From contig CM060834.1 in the NCBI GenBank assembly GCA_030762175.1, forward strand, positions 33,416,501 through 33,480,500: a stretch of DNA of 64,000 nt, written 5' to 3'. A program made the position numbers and the translations under genes. The notes beneath the pieces are model-generated. The model was not told the DNA's origin, did not search any database, and worked only from the letters and a program-made list of their open reading frames with translations. How positions within the stretch are numbered: position 1 is the first letter of the stretch; each line of letters opens with the position of its first letter. This stretch comes from Metallyticus violacea. Taxonomy: Eukaryota > Arthropoda > Insecta > Mantodea > Metallyticidae. Below are positions 24,284-36,179 of this stretch, one piece after another.

Positions 24284-24377
<94 letters not shown>
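24284..24377 (+). repeat. (TAA)n microsatellite
   Basis: About 31 TAA units. It follows the sequence CCCGGGTTCAAAACAC, which resembles a tRNA B box. The polyasparagine frame across it is not a gene. Confidence 0.95.
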
Positions 24378-24378
<1 letters not shown>

Positions 24379-24379
24379 C

Positions 24380-25255
24380 GAAGTGTTATTAGCAACGACA
24401 TTTTTCATAGTAATTTTTACTTACGAAATAAATTGATATATGATCAAATAGCATATGCAAAGTTTAGAATTAAATACAGACTAATTTAATGATGATCGTC
24501 CAAAAATGAAGTATACAAATGTTAAGTGCATAGCAGAAGTTGGGGAAAATTTTTTTTCTTTCTCTCCTTTTTCCTCTAATTTATTGTAGTGCACATTAGG
24601 AATTTTATAGTAATTGTAGATAATTTTATTATTTATTTTTCTCTTCTATATAGATTTATTTTTATGTAATTTATTATTCATTTGGAAGTTTGACTTTTCT
24701 ATACACATACGAAAAGGTAAATTTTGCAACTTCATATAAAACGGAGGGAAAAAAAGGGTCACATCAATGCGACTGTTTATTCAAAAGGCTTACAACCCTA
24801 CATCTTTTTTTTTTTTTTTTTATATCAGAATTATAATTAGCCTTTATTGTTGGTCTAAACCATTAATAAAATGATACATTGACACTAGTTGCATAAAATT
24901 ACCATAGTAGCAAATACGTCATTAAACTATTTTATTGCTAAAATGTTATCGTCAACTGAATATTATATGCGATAATAGTAAGGATACAATTTGTGTATTA
25001 CTGAAAACAGATCAATTATTACTCTTCATTACAGAATCAATAAAACCTAATAAATTAATTCTATAATTCATTTGATAATACTAACTTGTTCTGAAACATA
25101 TTCATTATTAAAATTTGTCAAATATTTTAACTTTTTTACTATTCATCCAGTTAACGAATTTGTCGTATTCGTTCTGATAAATATAATAACATTCTCTCGG
25201 CATTAATTACAATTCAGCCTTTTCAGATTGGACTAAAATTTCTTGCGGTAAATAC
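24380..25255. other. No gene seen
   Basis: Very AT-rich, with a T run at 24806-24822. Confidence 0.45.
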
Positions 25256-25567
25256 ATATTTGCTAATGTCGATCTTGGGGTCTAGTAGTAACCATACTTG
25301 CCTCGTAGACTCAAGATTGCGGGTTCAATCCCGGCCAGGATCGATGGATTTTTAGGGCGTAAAAATCCTAAGTATGGCTTCCTTCGGAAGGGAAGTAATG
25401 ACGTGGGTACCGTGTCGTAGATTTACGGAACATAAAAGTACCTCTAGATTGAAAGAAGAGGCCTCTGAGCAAAATTTATCAGCCGTTTCAAGCCCTGGAT
25501 TAAACGGGACGCTGATGACGTGAGATGTTAAAGAGGGTATGTAAATCAAACAAATAAATATTTGCTA
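25256..25567 (+). mobile_element. SINE1 copy with 10-bp target-site duplication
   Basis: Plus orientation. Head GGGGTCTAGTAGTAACCATA, B box GCGGGTTCAATCCCGGCC, conserved body, tail GATGTTAAAGAGGGTATGTA followed by AAATAAAT. ATATTTGCTA at 25256-25265 and 25558-25567 is the duplicated target. Confidence 0.9.
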
Positions 25568-25569
25568 TC

Positions 25570-28423
25570 AATAATAACGATAAAAATGAACGACATAATC
25601 TCCTCGATACAATGATGTCATAAGTATAATAAAGGAGCGAATGGATATTAGTAAATCGACATTAATATTAATTTTATTGTATTAATATTCTTTTATTATT
25701 CTGATATACAAAAATACCGTGTGAAATTCGTATATGTTACACAATTTTTGTATTTGTAAAATTTATGGAACTCGCCTAGCTTGTTCCTTAAACATTGACT
25801 CAAACTTTACTAAGTTTGCAATAAATTTATTTATTTAATTTCAATTAAATCAGGTAGATTTTCAATGTGTTAAATAAAAATAAGAAAATTCTTTTCCGCA
25901 CTCTTTTCAAAACGAGTGAACATCTCACTGGACGTAAAAGTTGCTAATTCCAATTAACATTAGATGTAGCTTTGTCAGCCACAAGCTCTAAGTCAGTTTC
26001 GGGTCGAGCCCGAATTCATCAAGGGGAATACCAATAGTCATTATCATCATCATCGTACTTCGTGCTTTAGACTTTTTTACAGGTGACTCTACCCAATGCT
26101 TTTTCTCCCTGATATGCAATTTTTAAAATCATGTGGATTTTAGTTTCATTCTTTGTATATGGGATGCCATTTTCCCCCCTATTTTCTTTTATTTATTATT
26201 TAATGAAATAATTAAAAAATGTCTGGGATATCTTCATTTCTTTTAATATCTGTTTTTTTATCTGAAAAAGTTAATTTAATTAATTTATAGCCTTCTTTAG
26301 TTCTTTTCACTTATTATATTATCCACGTTTCACTTCTATATCGCATAAGCGGAATAGATATTAACTTAGAAAACCTTAATATATTTCTTTTTTACCACTC
26401 TTTTGAGTCATTGTAAAATTGAATTTGTTTATTTTTTATTTGACCCGGATATTTATACAGTACAAATTATTTAATTTATTAATAAGTTCAATGTTACTGT
26501 CTTCAACTTAACTTTAAATATAGGATTTATCTTGAGATGCCATTATTTTATTTTTACTGCCAAAATAGTCATTTAATAAAATATAGAAAAAGAACCGTTT
26601 TTACGGAAATGCGGATTTTTTGTTAAATGTGTACTACAGGTTTAGCGCATGCCACAGATAAATTGAATGGAAAATTTTACTAGCGAAAACCACGCACCAA
26701 GTATTGATCGTTTTGTATCTTCACGCGACAAGTCGTTTTCTTCTCATATCACTAACAATTTAGCTCGCTCTCCTCCTCCACAAAACGTAGCAGAGAAATA
26801 ATGGCGGTAACAGTGTTGCCACGTAGTGTTTCACTCCTGAGCTGGTTTCCCCTCACTAATTTTGGGATATATACATAGAATACCTAGCGAGTTATACCGA
26901 CGTGTTTACAAAAATGGCTATTTTGACGTATCAACATCAATAATGTCTTGGGGAACCAATCAATCTAATGCCACAACAACGGAACGTTACAGAAAATAAT
27001 TTGCATACTAACACGTATAGATATCTCTAACACTTTCATTGTTGTGCTAGAAAAGAAATTATACACTCATATTGTCAGTTATTCAGAAATATCATTAATG
27101 GAATCGGCGTAATTACAGAACTTTCTGTAATCAATAATGTATATAGTAGTCAGATAATTTACAAAGCACGTTTTCTAATAAATTACTCTGATCTCAATGC
27201 TTTCTTATACTATACGTCATTGTGTCGATGGAGATTATTTAGTGTGTCTATGGGAAGTTGGATATGCCGCAGGAAATTTGAGCCCAAGATTGAAGGGTAT
27301 TTTTCGATGTAGGGCGGCAGGGCGGCACTGATTCGTAGCTAATTGATATGCAATTACTGATTGCCGTTGCAATCACCTCAATGAAAGTATTTCTTGCAGA
27401 ATATCTACCCGAGGGTTCCACTGGGTTTCTCAGGAGTCCGAAGTCACCTTTCCGTGCCCTCGTGGTCACGAGGTGTAGGAAGATTTTGCAATTAGAAAGA
27501 ACTACTTCATTTACAATTGGAAGTATTCTGGTAGAAGTTTTCTAGACGGCCATCTGGTTCGCTGCGAAGTTTGTTTGGCTGAATGGTTAGCCTCTTTTCA
27601 CAAGGGAGTTTACCCTTTTATACTGTGCGTTAACTATCGGAGCTCAACGGGATCCTCACACCGTCCACCGCTGCGGATCTTTCGAAATTCTCAAATATCA
27701 TTGGCAAGCTGTGACTCGTCCAAACGCGCTCCAAACTTTTTGAAACTTTGGCCTCCAATTTTTAATATGCAGTCGCGTGTTATGAGGTAGCCGTTAACGC
27801 CTCCATTGGCTACTGAGGTATTCGTAACGATCTTCCGAGGTGCAAGTGAAAATATAAACAGCTTATTGTCCTGACTTTTACCGCACACCTGCTTTCACTT
27901 AGCTATTGTTATCATCGGCAGCCTTCGCTCGGGGCTAAAAGGGAACGCCACCAGGTAGCCTGCAAAATGGACATACATGTTCCCTGTTACATGTAATTTT
28001 CCTTATTCACTAACCACGATCTATAAAACGTTAATTAATTATTACCATTTATTTAGAATTTACATTCGCTTTCAGGCATGCGGGAGTGTTAAGACCTGTC
28101 ACAAGACGAAAAGGCTGAATTGTGATCAATACCAAGAAAATTTTAAGATAATACCATGCGTTCCATTTATAATTGGCCATAGATCGCGTACGTGCGTGAT
28201 TCGCTTGCACTGCAGTGACATCGGTATTATTCCAGTAGCGCACTAGCGTTGAATGACCCGCTCAAGGCTACGGTTATCAGCTGTGTTATGCTGTGTCAGT
28301 TGCTGCCTTCTGTTCGCGCTGTAAATATTAGTTTGTTCACTGTGCGTTTCAAAAGTGAAAGTTTATTCAAGACATCTGTGTTGTGTGTGAATTACATTAC
28401 ATTGTTGTTATTAATCCACTGAA
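25570..28423. other. No host gene seen; GC-richer block at 27.2-28.3 kb
   Basis: AT-rich to about 26600. From 27240 to 28300 the DNA is more GC-balanced, and short frames occur on both strands (27248-27469 minus, 27348-27545 plus, 27691-27888 minus), none with a recognised domain. The part next to 28424 probably includes the 5' untranslated region of the following transposon. Confidence 0.35.
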
Positions 28424-29060
28424 ATGCCTACCAAAAATTCACGCTTGGACAAATAATTTTTATGTATGATGCATATGTAAAAACTGAACAACTGTGTAGA
28501 CAATTTCAGGAGAAATCTGCTCGTATCCCAGTTTCAGGTAGAGAAACTGTTAGATGTGTGGTTAAAGTTTAGGACAACGGGATCGCTGAACCTAAGAAGC
28601 GAAAAAATGTTCTAACGAAGGAAAAAGATTTATGGTGCATCATTCGAACGCTGTTCCAAAGAAGTTTCTAAGACGTGTTGTACAGTAAGTGGTATTTCTA
28701 AAACTTCTGTTCTTAGAGCTGCTAAGCTTTTAAAATTGAAACCCTATAGAGTGACTATAGTTCATGAATTACAACCTCGTGACGAGTAAATTTTTGTAAC
28801 TGGATTTTACAAAATATCGCTGATGGCACTGTTGATTCTCATTTAGTAAGTTTCTCAGATGAGGCATGGTTTTATTTACATGATCATGCTACCTCACAGA
28901 ACATTAGGTATTTGAGCACGGAGAATCCTCATTTAATTTATGAAGTTCCATTGCACGATGTAAAAATTGGCATATGGTGTGCTGTAACAGCAACAATACC
29001 AACAATGTATGAATGCAGATGGACACCACTTTCAACACCGTTTATAACAAGCTTAGTAGT
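28424..29060 (+). pseudogene. Tc1/mariner-like transposase pseudogene (lineage A)
   Basis: A start codon at 28424 opens a short N-terminus. After a frameshift the product reads YDAYVKTEQLCRQFQEK, then KKRKNVLTKEK, the helix-turn-helix residues SGISKTSVLRAAKLLK, and KPYRVTIVHELQPRDE (28738-28788). The first catalytic block SDEAWFYL is at about 28853-28878, followed by NPHLIYEVPLHDVKIG (28928-28975) and VWCAV. Similarity stops near 29000-29060, before the blocks with the second and third acids, so the gene is 3'-truncated. In-frame stops lie near 28572 and 28787. The intact family has an N-terminal HTH and a DDE nuclease of the IS630/Tc1 superfamily. Confidence 0.75.
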
Positions 29061-29099
29061 CATTTTAGTGCATGTTAATATTATTCATTGGTAAGTAAC

Positions 29100-30000
29100 G
29101 CGGGAGATTCAGAACGAAAAATCCCCCAGTGTAATAGACAGTGCGCAGAGCATGCATAAGCGCGATCCGCGGGCCGGCAAAGGAATAGGATAGATTCATT
29201 AATTGCATAAATAATAAAAATATTGAGAACATATCCGAAACTTAAGTGTTGACATACATTTCAGAACAGGTTAGTATTATCACATTCTATTAATTCATTT
29301 GGAAAGTAATATTACTTTATTATTTTGTAATTTTTAATGAAGATTAATTATGTTTTCAGCAATGCATAAATGTTTTAAGCAGCTAGTGTAATAGTGTAGC
29401 ATTTTATTAACAATTTTGACCACAATAAAGATTGTTTATATTATTATGGTGTATAAGAAAAGATATTTAATCAATTTCCGAATTTTGCTTATAACAAAGG
29501 TTCAAGATAGCGATGGGATAGTTGATTCGTATAATCGAAAAATAATGCATCATTGCTTTACATATTAGAACATGCAATCGAGTAAAATAACTAGTTGTCA
29601 ACTGTATAAGGAACAACAATACAACTCCTGCAATTCTAACAGAAAAAATGATAATACATATAAATATATATTACTTCATAACAACAGTACTTCCATAGCA
29701 TCTGCTGGCTGCCACTGCCGTTTGGGGCTGAGGAATTTAGCTTTCTCCGCTGCCGCTCGGGACTGGGTTAACTTCTATCGACATGTAAGGTTAAGTGTTT
29801 TATGTAGTATTGCCTCGCTCTAATGGACGACAATCGAGGAGTTAAAAGCAAAAAATGCCGCAAAGATAATTTTAATCGGAAGGCGGCTTATAGATAACAA
29901 ACACATTGCATTAATACTGCCAAGGGCGAGCTCTATTTAAAATGTTATCTTAATATAATGGAACTTAAAAAGTTAAAACCAAACAGTACACTTAAACTGA
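29100..30000. other. No gene seen
   Basis: AT-rich apart from a short GC-rich patch near 29700-29770. Nothing recognised. Confidence 0.4.
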
Positions 30001-30420
30001 CCTGACGGAAAAAATAACATTTATTCAATTTATTCGGTTAAGAATGGTGCAGAAAAATTATGAAAATTAACAAAAAAAAAAAAAAATGAGTTATAAATTG
30101 TTGTTATAGAGTAATAATATATATTTTTTAAATTCTGTTATTTTTTCTTAAACTTATCTAACCTAACCTAATAGATTAAACAAGGTAACGAGTTAGAAAT
30201 TGTTATTATGGAGTAACATGAATTCTTTTGTTCTATTATTATTTTTTTTTTGTTGTTAAACTTAAACTAACTCTAACATAACCTATGATTTTTGTTTATG
30301 TTTTATTCTTTTTTGTAAACTTAAACTAAAGTAACGCATGAAAAAGTAGCATTTATTGAATTCACAATAGTGTAGAACAAAGTGTTATTATGTAGTAATA
30401 TTTTTTAAAAGTAATATTTA
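30001..30420. repeat. Degenerate tandem repeat, about three units
   Basis: Related blocks recur: GTTATAAATTGTTGTTATAG at 30091, GTTAGAAATTGTTATTATGG at 30191 and GAACAAAGTGTTATTATGTA at 30376, each followed by AGTAATA-like sequence and T-rich spacers with TTAAACTTA and CTAACCTAACC pieces. ACATTTATTCAA (30018) and GCATTTATTGAA (30349) also pair up. The units are irregular and diverged. Confidence 0.45.
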
Positions 30421-30454
30421 AGTGTGAGGAAAAAAAGCTTAAAAATAAGAAAAA

Positions 30455-30526
30455 ATATCTATGGGGATTCAAACCCAGGACCTTCACACTAGTAGCGCAA
30501 CACTCTAGCCCACTGAGCTACGAGGA
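30455..30526 (-). repeat. tRNA-like sequence, tRNA pseudogene or SINE head
   Basis: On the minus strand the sequence starts CCTCGTAGCTCAGTGGGCTA (A box) and later has GAAGGTCCTGGGTTTGAATC (B box). The layout and several stretches resemble an elongator tRNA-Met. The acceptor ends do not pair, the T stem has mismatches and the anticodon stem is broken, so it is not a functional tRNA gene. Confidence 0.6.
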
Positions 30527-30529
30527 AAT

Positions 30530-31439
30530 CACGATTGGAGTGGAAATTATTTGCTTTAAGTAATAATTACCATGGAAATCGGAACCAGTTGGCAGTATCC
30601 GCTGCCGCCGGGGACAGCAGGTAACTTTTACTTGTAAGATGAAGTCTTGCATCTTTCTAATTTGAAATCTCACCTTATGCAAAATTGTCGCTTGGTGGCC
30701 TTTTCTGGTAGCCCCTTATAATTATGGCCATTTTAAATAAAGTAACACAAAATAACAGTATGCTATAGGTAAAAACAAATATCGCGATTTTTAATTTTTG
30801 CTTACCCCTAATGTAGGGACTAATAACTTGTTTTACTACGGTATATCTCTCTCTAATTAGTGTTTATTATTTTACATAATAAACATTTTAATCATATTGT
30901 TCATTTTCAAATAATGAAATGGGCCAAAAGATTAAAATATTTAAAGATTGTATAAATTTTATGAAATTGGTTTATTCGTGCTTAGTGTAATCGTTAATTA
31001 TAGCTTCTATATGAAAACAATAGTTTGTTCTCATTCGATATAAAATAATTGTTTGTTTTAATAATCGAGCAAGCGATTATTTTTCTTTCGATTATTTTGC
31101 GGTTCGACCATGACCTCCAAGCTACGTTCATTACGTGGTGAACTGAGACTATGCGAGATAACCTTGAAATGCTTCTATGATACAATACAGATGCTTTTTA
31201 TATGCTTTTTTGCTATCAGCAATTGTTAGTTTGAATTACAACAATCTCATAACATGTACATGTTGTATGTAGGTTATTACCCACATATTTTCATTCGAAA
31301 CAATAATCGTTTCTTTCATCCAAATTAGTAACTTAGGAAAAAAATGTTTCATTAAGTAATAGGATAGTTTTCATATTTTTAAATGAAACAAATTTACCGA
31401 ATAATCAATTATTTTTTTCGATTATTTCATCGCTAATGC
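30530..31439. other. No gene seen
   Basis: AT-rich, repeatedly containing ATTATTT and CGATTATT motifs; nothing coding. Confidence 0.4.
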
Positions 31440-33000
31440 AAGACCCACTATATTTACCAGACTCTAATGTAGATATCAGTAGTAGACAAAATGGTGGAAT
31501 ATGTGGTCCGTGTCTTAATAAAATCACTTTGTTAATTTTCAGTTTCCTGGTTTATTACAGTGATTTATAGGTGGAAATAAATCAACAGTGGTGCGTTAAT
31601 TCTTTTTTTTTTTATTAAGTTAATATTGATTTAGTAAAATCATTCCAAGAACTTGTTTAATAGAAAGTTTTAGTACCAGATGGGTTGCTCTTGTATGTCT
31701 TTATTATGGCAGTCCATTGCGTAATACCATATTTACATTTCCTAAATAGCAGTAATTAAAGGATGAGTGGATAAAGAGTAAATACATCGTGCAAATTTTG
31801 CAGTTAATCATGAAACTGTAGTGTGAATTAAACCTATTACAAAACTTTGGTGTTAGGCAGGACATTTTCTATCAAATTTCTCTAATCTACCATTGCATGT
31901 GACAGTGTGGATTAGCAAAGAAAGGAAAATTCCGAAAGGGGGGGGGCCCATATGAAACGGGGTTTGAATCGAGATGATGAGGGTTTTAGTGAGCCTGGTG
32001 TTATAACATGTTTCGACTCGTTCGCAAGTGAGATTAGGCATAGACAGGTACACCTATAGTGGAGTCGGTCATGTTGCTGCTATTAAACACATGGATTTTT
32101 TTATTTGGTTCTTTGCAGTTACATGGTTTATTACAGTGGTTTATGGTTGGAAGTAAATCAACAATAGGGTTTTAGTTTTTTTTTTTTTTTTACATTTTTT
32201 TTTTTAAGTTGGTCTTGATTTAGTGAAATTACACCATAAACTTGCATAATAGAAAGTGTTTAGTACAACATGGGTTGCTCTTGTATGTTTTAATTATGAC
32301 AACGTACCACATAATACCATATTTACATTTCCTAAATAGCAGTAACCAACCGAAGAGTGAATAAAGAGCAATATCGTGCAAGTTTTGAAGTTAATGATAA
32401 AACTGTAATGTGTATTCAACATTTCTTACTAACATTTGTGGTTAGGAAGGATCTTTTCTTAATACCATTTTCTTCATCTACCATCTTATGTGACAGTAAG
32501 GGTTAGCAATGAAAGGAAAGATCCGGAAGAACGCATGAAGCGGATTTTGGAGTGAGATGAGAGTTTTAATGAATGGTGTCAATAGGATATTATGTTTCGA
32601 CTCCTTTCCAAGTACGGTTGATACAAGACTGGTTCACCAGTTTATAATTATTGTCAAGGAAGACTAGGTTCTTTTTCTTAAAATGGACAATAAATATAAT
32701 GCGCCCCAACTATGTTGATCAGTTTTAAGGTGTTCATTTATTTGGAAGTTGTATATTTTATAAAGAGTTGTGCTTACCTGTGAAGAAATTTATAAATACG
32801 TATTATTTTATATTTCGTTTATGAAAGATATTGTTTTGAACAATTTCAGACTCTAAAAGAAAACCATGGAATTATTTTCTAATCTTGTTGTCTTGTAAAC
32901 TTAATACTGCGTAAAAACCCGGTATTTGCTATTGGAAATAATAGTGCCACTTAGGCCGCCATTCGTTTCGTATTGGTGTCTGGTAAATATAGTTGGTCTT
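31440..33000 (+). mobile_element. Unassigned TIR transposon, copy 1 (left arm of a compound inverted repeat)
   Basis: The ends are inverted repeats of about 28 bp. The consensus left end is AAGACCAACTAYATTTACCA followed by GACCCCAA (here with small changes), and the right end is TTGGTGTCTGGTAAATATAG followed by TTGGTCTT. Just inside both ends lies AATGGYGG. The interior holds two tandem units of about 570 bp (starting near 31548 and 32124) and a unique tail from about 32650. No transposase was recognised, and no clear target-site duplication. A second copy lies in inverted orientation at 33692-35137. Confidence 0.75.
31548..32650 (+). repeat. Internal tandem duplication of copy 1
   Basis: Both units begin TGGTTTATTACAG (31548 and 32124) and share, in order, ATTTAGTAAAATCA-like sequence, GGGTTGCTCTTGTATGT, ATACCATATTTACATTTCCT, GTGACAGT...GGTTAGCAA and ATGTTTCGACTC. 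They diverge by many substitutions and small indels. Confidence 0.75.
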
Positions 33001-33691
33001 AGTTCAAGGCTCTCACACTTGAAAACTACACTGCAACGTGATCTAACATTTGTTTCAGAAGGGCGGTGCAATAAATACAAATGTGACCGTAAGCAGATTA
33101 TGATAAACTCTCTAGACACCTTTGTTTACTAAACTAGTTAAGTGACTGGACTCTTGCTTCAATTTTATGGGCACCAGCCAAACAGTAGCACGTTCGTTTT
33201 ATGTCACAACACGATAAGAATAACAAAAGGGAGAGCAAATCAACATTCCGTCCACCCGTTGGTTAGACAAGGACATCAGACTGCTGGCTAACAATAGCAA
33301 TGCGTAAACAAGTCTCGCTCGAAATAAGTTAATCTTTTTTTTTAAATTTTTTTCCCACATAATTTTGTCATACTTTGTGTTGTATAATAGGCATATACAT
33401 TAAAGCAGTAAACTGTAATTTGCATTCCTTTACTGAACGTTATAAAAACCCACATGAACTGAATTAAATCAAGAGTTGGCATCTGTTCTGGAATACACAG
33501 ACATTGCGTTGTCTTTTCATTGACTCAAGTCCTCGTATACTGGCAACTGTAAATATGTAGAATATTCCAGTAAACACACTATTTAGAACTAAATGTCAGG
33601 TTATGGGACTTCGTAACATTTTGCTGTAAATATAATTTTTAAACGGATATGCAGTAAACGGGCCCTTATATTGTAGGGAGCTGCACAAATC
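33001..33691. other. Spacer between the two inverted transposon copies; no gene seen
   Basis: About 690 bp. Short frames overlap the arm end but show no domain. Confidence 0.5.
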
Positions 33692-35137
33692 AAGACGGAC
33701 TAGATTTACCACACCCCTATGTGGAAAAAAATGGCGGCCCTAGTCTCCCTAATCTGCCAATAGCAAATTCGAAACTTTTACGCAATATGTTTACAAGATA
33801 ATATTATTTATTATTAGAAAATATTTCAATGTTTTTTTTTGTTAGAATCTGAAACTGTTCACAAACAATATCTCTCATATGTAAACGAAATATAAAATAA
33901 TATGTATTTATAAACTTCTTCACAGGTAAGCATACAACTCTTTATAAAATACACCAACTTCCAAATAAATGAACACTATAATCGATATAGTTGGGACAAC
34001 ATCATATTTATTCTCATCTATTTTAAGGAAAAGGACTTGGTCTTCCTGTACAATAGTTGTAAACTGATGTACCTGTCTGGCATTAGCCTCACTTGGAAAG
34101 GAGTCGAAACATAATACCCTGCTCATACCATTCATTAAAACTCTCATCTCGCTCCAAAATCCGCTTCATGCGTTCTTCCAGATCTTTCCTTTCATTGCTA
34201 ACCCTCACTGTCACATAAGACGGTAGATTAAGGAAACTTGTACAATGAAAATGTCCGTCCTAACCACAAATTTTAGTAAGAAATGTTGAATACACATTAC
34301 TGTTTCATCGTTAACTTCAAAACTTACACGGTGTATACTCTTTATTCACTCTTCGTTCAGTTACTCATATTTAGGAAATGTAAATTTAGCGTTATGCCAT
34401 ATTTCACATAAAAGAACAATCCATGATGTAATAAACACTTTCTATTATGCAAGTTCCTGGTGTGATTTCACTAAATCAATATTAGCTAAACAAAAAAAAA
34501 AAATTACATGCTCATGTTATTTACTTCAACTATAAACCACTGTAATAAACCACGTAATTACAACGAACCAAATAAACATACCCATGCATTTAATAGCAGC
34601 AACATGACTGACTCCACTACGGGTGTACCTGTCTGTACATAACCTTACCTTTAAACAAGTCGAAACATGTCGTATCATTAATTAAACCTTTCTTCATCTC
34701 ACTCCAAAACCCCCTTCATAGGTTCTTTCACATCTTCCACACCGTCACATCCTCCCTAACCAATAATTTTGGAACGAAACTGTTAATACACATTTACAGT
34801 TTCGTCGTTAACTTAAAATTTTATACATGTATACTCTATCCACTCCTCCTTTAATTATTGATATTTAGGATATATATATCCTAAATATCAATATATAGTA
34901 TATACTAGCACTTTCTATTAAACAAGTTCCTGGTATGATTTCACTAAATCAATATTAACAAATAAAAAGTGAGGCTATACTGTTGACTTACTTTCAACTA
35001 TAAACCACTGTAATAAACCACATACATGCAACGAACCAAATTAACAAATCCACGTAATTCACAGAACGGACCACAATTTCCACCATTTTGTCTATTATCG
35101 ATATCTACATTGGGGTCTGGTAAATGTAGTTGGTCTT
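33692..35137 (-). mobile_element. Unassigned TIR transposon, copy 2 (right arm)
   Basis: Reverse-complement relative of 31440-33000, running from the outer end at 35137 to the inner end at 33692 (AAGACGGACTAGATTTACCA). It keeps both internal units (TGGTTTATTACAG, complement, at 35020-35008 and 34552-34540; period about 468 bp) and the tail. By eye the two copies differ at roughly one base in six, so the insertion or duplication is old. A frame at 33920-34147 reads SEANARQVHQFTTIVQEDQV and looks protein-like, but I cannot name it. Confidence 0.75.
34857..34892. repeat. Perfect 36-bp palindrome
   Basis: ATTGATATTTAGGATATA is followed directly by its exact reverse complement. It lies in unit 1 of copy 2 where copy 1 has unrelated sequence, so it arose after the copies separated. 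Confidence 0.95.
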
Positions 35138-35433
35138 GCCCAAACAGAAGTCCGGTGACGCAAGCGCAGCGAGAAACTGCGGAATACTGCGGAAGAAGTA
35201 CCAACTTAGGATAAAGGTTATTGGTTGATGGTAACCTGGGGTTAAATAAGGAAAAGAAACCAGGTCGAACTATTGAAGGAAACTGGATCACTGGCGTGAC
35301 ACAAAAGAAGTCAAACGGGAAATATATTCTCATAATAGTAGAGATTCAAGTATACCAATCCAGAGGACATTAATTGAAGAGGACACCAGTGATTAATGTC
35401 TTGAGACCATGATGCTGCATCTTAATTTGCATA
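35138..35433. other. No gene seen
   Basis: Mixed sequence between the compound inverted repeat and a mariner remnant. Confidence 0.4.
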
Positions 35434-36175
35434 AGATGGTAATCTAAAACTTTCTCGCCTAGCAATGAAGGGACGAGTTTTTTTTTTAACTTAAACAGTA
35501 TTTTTATTTTTCAATATAATCTCCGATAAGGCTAGTACATTTATTCCAGCGATACTCCGGTGTCATTATTCCATTTCGTAAGTGGTTTTCCGGAAGGTTT
35601 GCAAAATACTCCTCTACAGTGGTTGAAAACCACTTGACAAGCGAGGAAGAGTTTGAGCTTTAGGAAGTCGGAGGTAGTAAAATCTGGGGCGTAAGATGGT
35701 GCTCCAACAACTTTTACTTCAAATTGCTCAAATTTTACCATCGCCAAATCACTTTATGACACTTGCATTGGCCTGGGAAAAAAATACGTTTTTCTGCAAA
35801 ACAAATCTTTTCTCATGACTTTTTTTTATCTGGCTGGTTTAAAAGACTGGAATAGTACTTTCTAGTTATGGTTTTACCTTTCTAAAATAATTAATTAGTA
35901 TACTTCCTTTAGCATCCCTAAAGATCGATGCCATAATGCTTCTTGCATATGGAACCGACTTTGTCTCCTTTGGCCATTCTGTCCACTGTTTGATTGCTGT
36001 CGTGTAAAATATAACCTGCACATTGCTTTGAAATGCTTATAGTCTCCGAAATTTCACGCATGCTAACTAGTCGATTATCTAATGCAGTATAATTTATTTA
36101 TTCAATTAATTTTGCTGTTGTTGCACTTTTTGGATGTCCATGTGGGTCATCCTCAAATCTGGTTATTCAGTTTTA
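35434..36175 (-). pseudogene. Mariner transposase remnant (irritans-like)
   Basis: Read from the right on the minus strand, pieces appear in the order FEDDPHGHPKSATTA (about 36150), VSMREISETISISKQCAGYI (about 36050), GKTITRKYYSSLLNQP (about 35850) and VGAPSYAPDFTTSDFLKLK (about 35700-35640). These correspond to the GRPxTATT linker, the second HTH, the xGKTIxxxYYxxLL segment and the third catalytic block of mariner. The catalytic block is YAPDFTTSDF instead of YSPDLAPSDF. Segments between them are deleted or full of stops. The left end shares its terminal repeat and C-terminal region with the deletion derivative at 4611-5084. Confidence 0.75.
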
Positions 36176-36179
36176 TTCA

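Noticed and set aside
24118..24489. Polyasparagine protein of 123 codons, and similar frames at 60600-60896
   Set aside because: Generated by TAA/AAT microsatellites.
30455..30526. Functional tRNA gene
   Set aside because: A and B boxes are present, but acceptor and anticodon stems do not pair.
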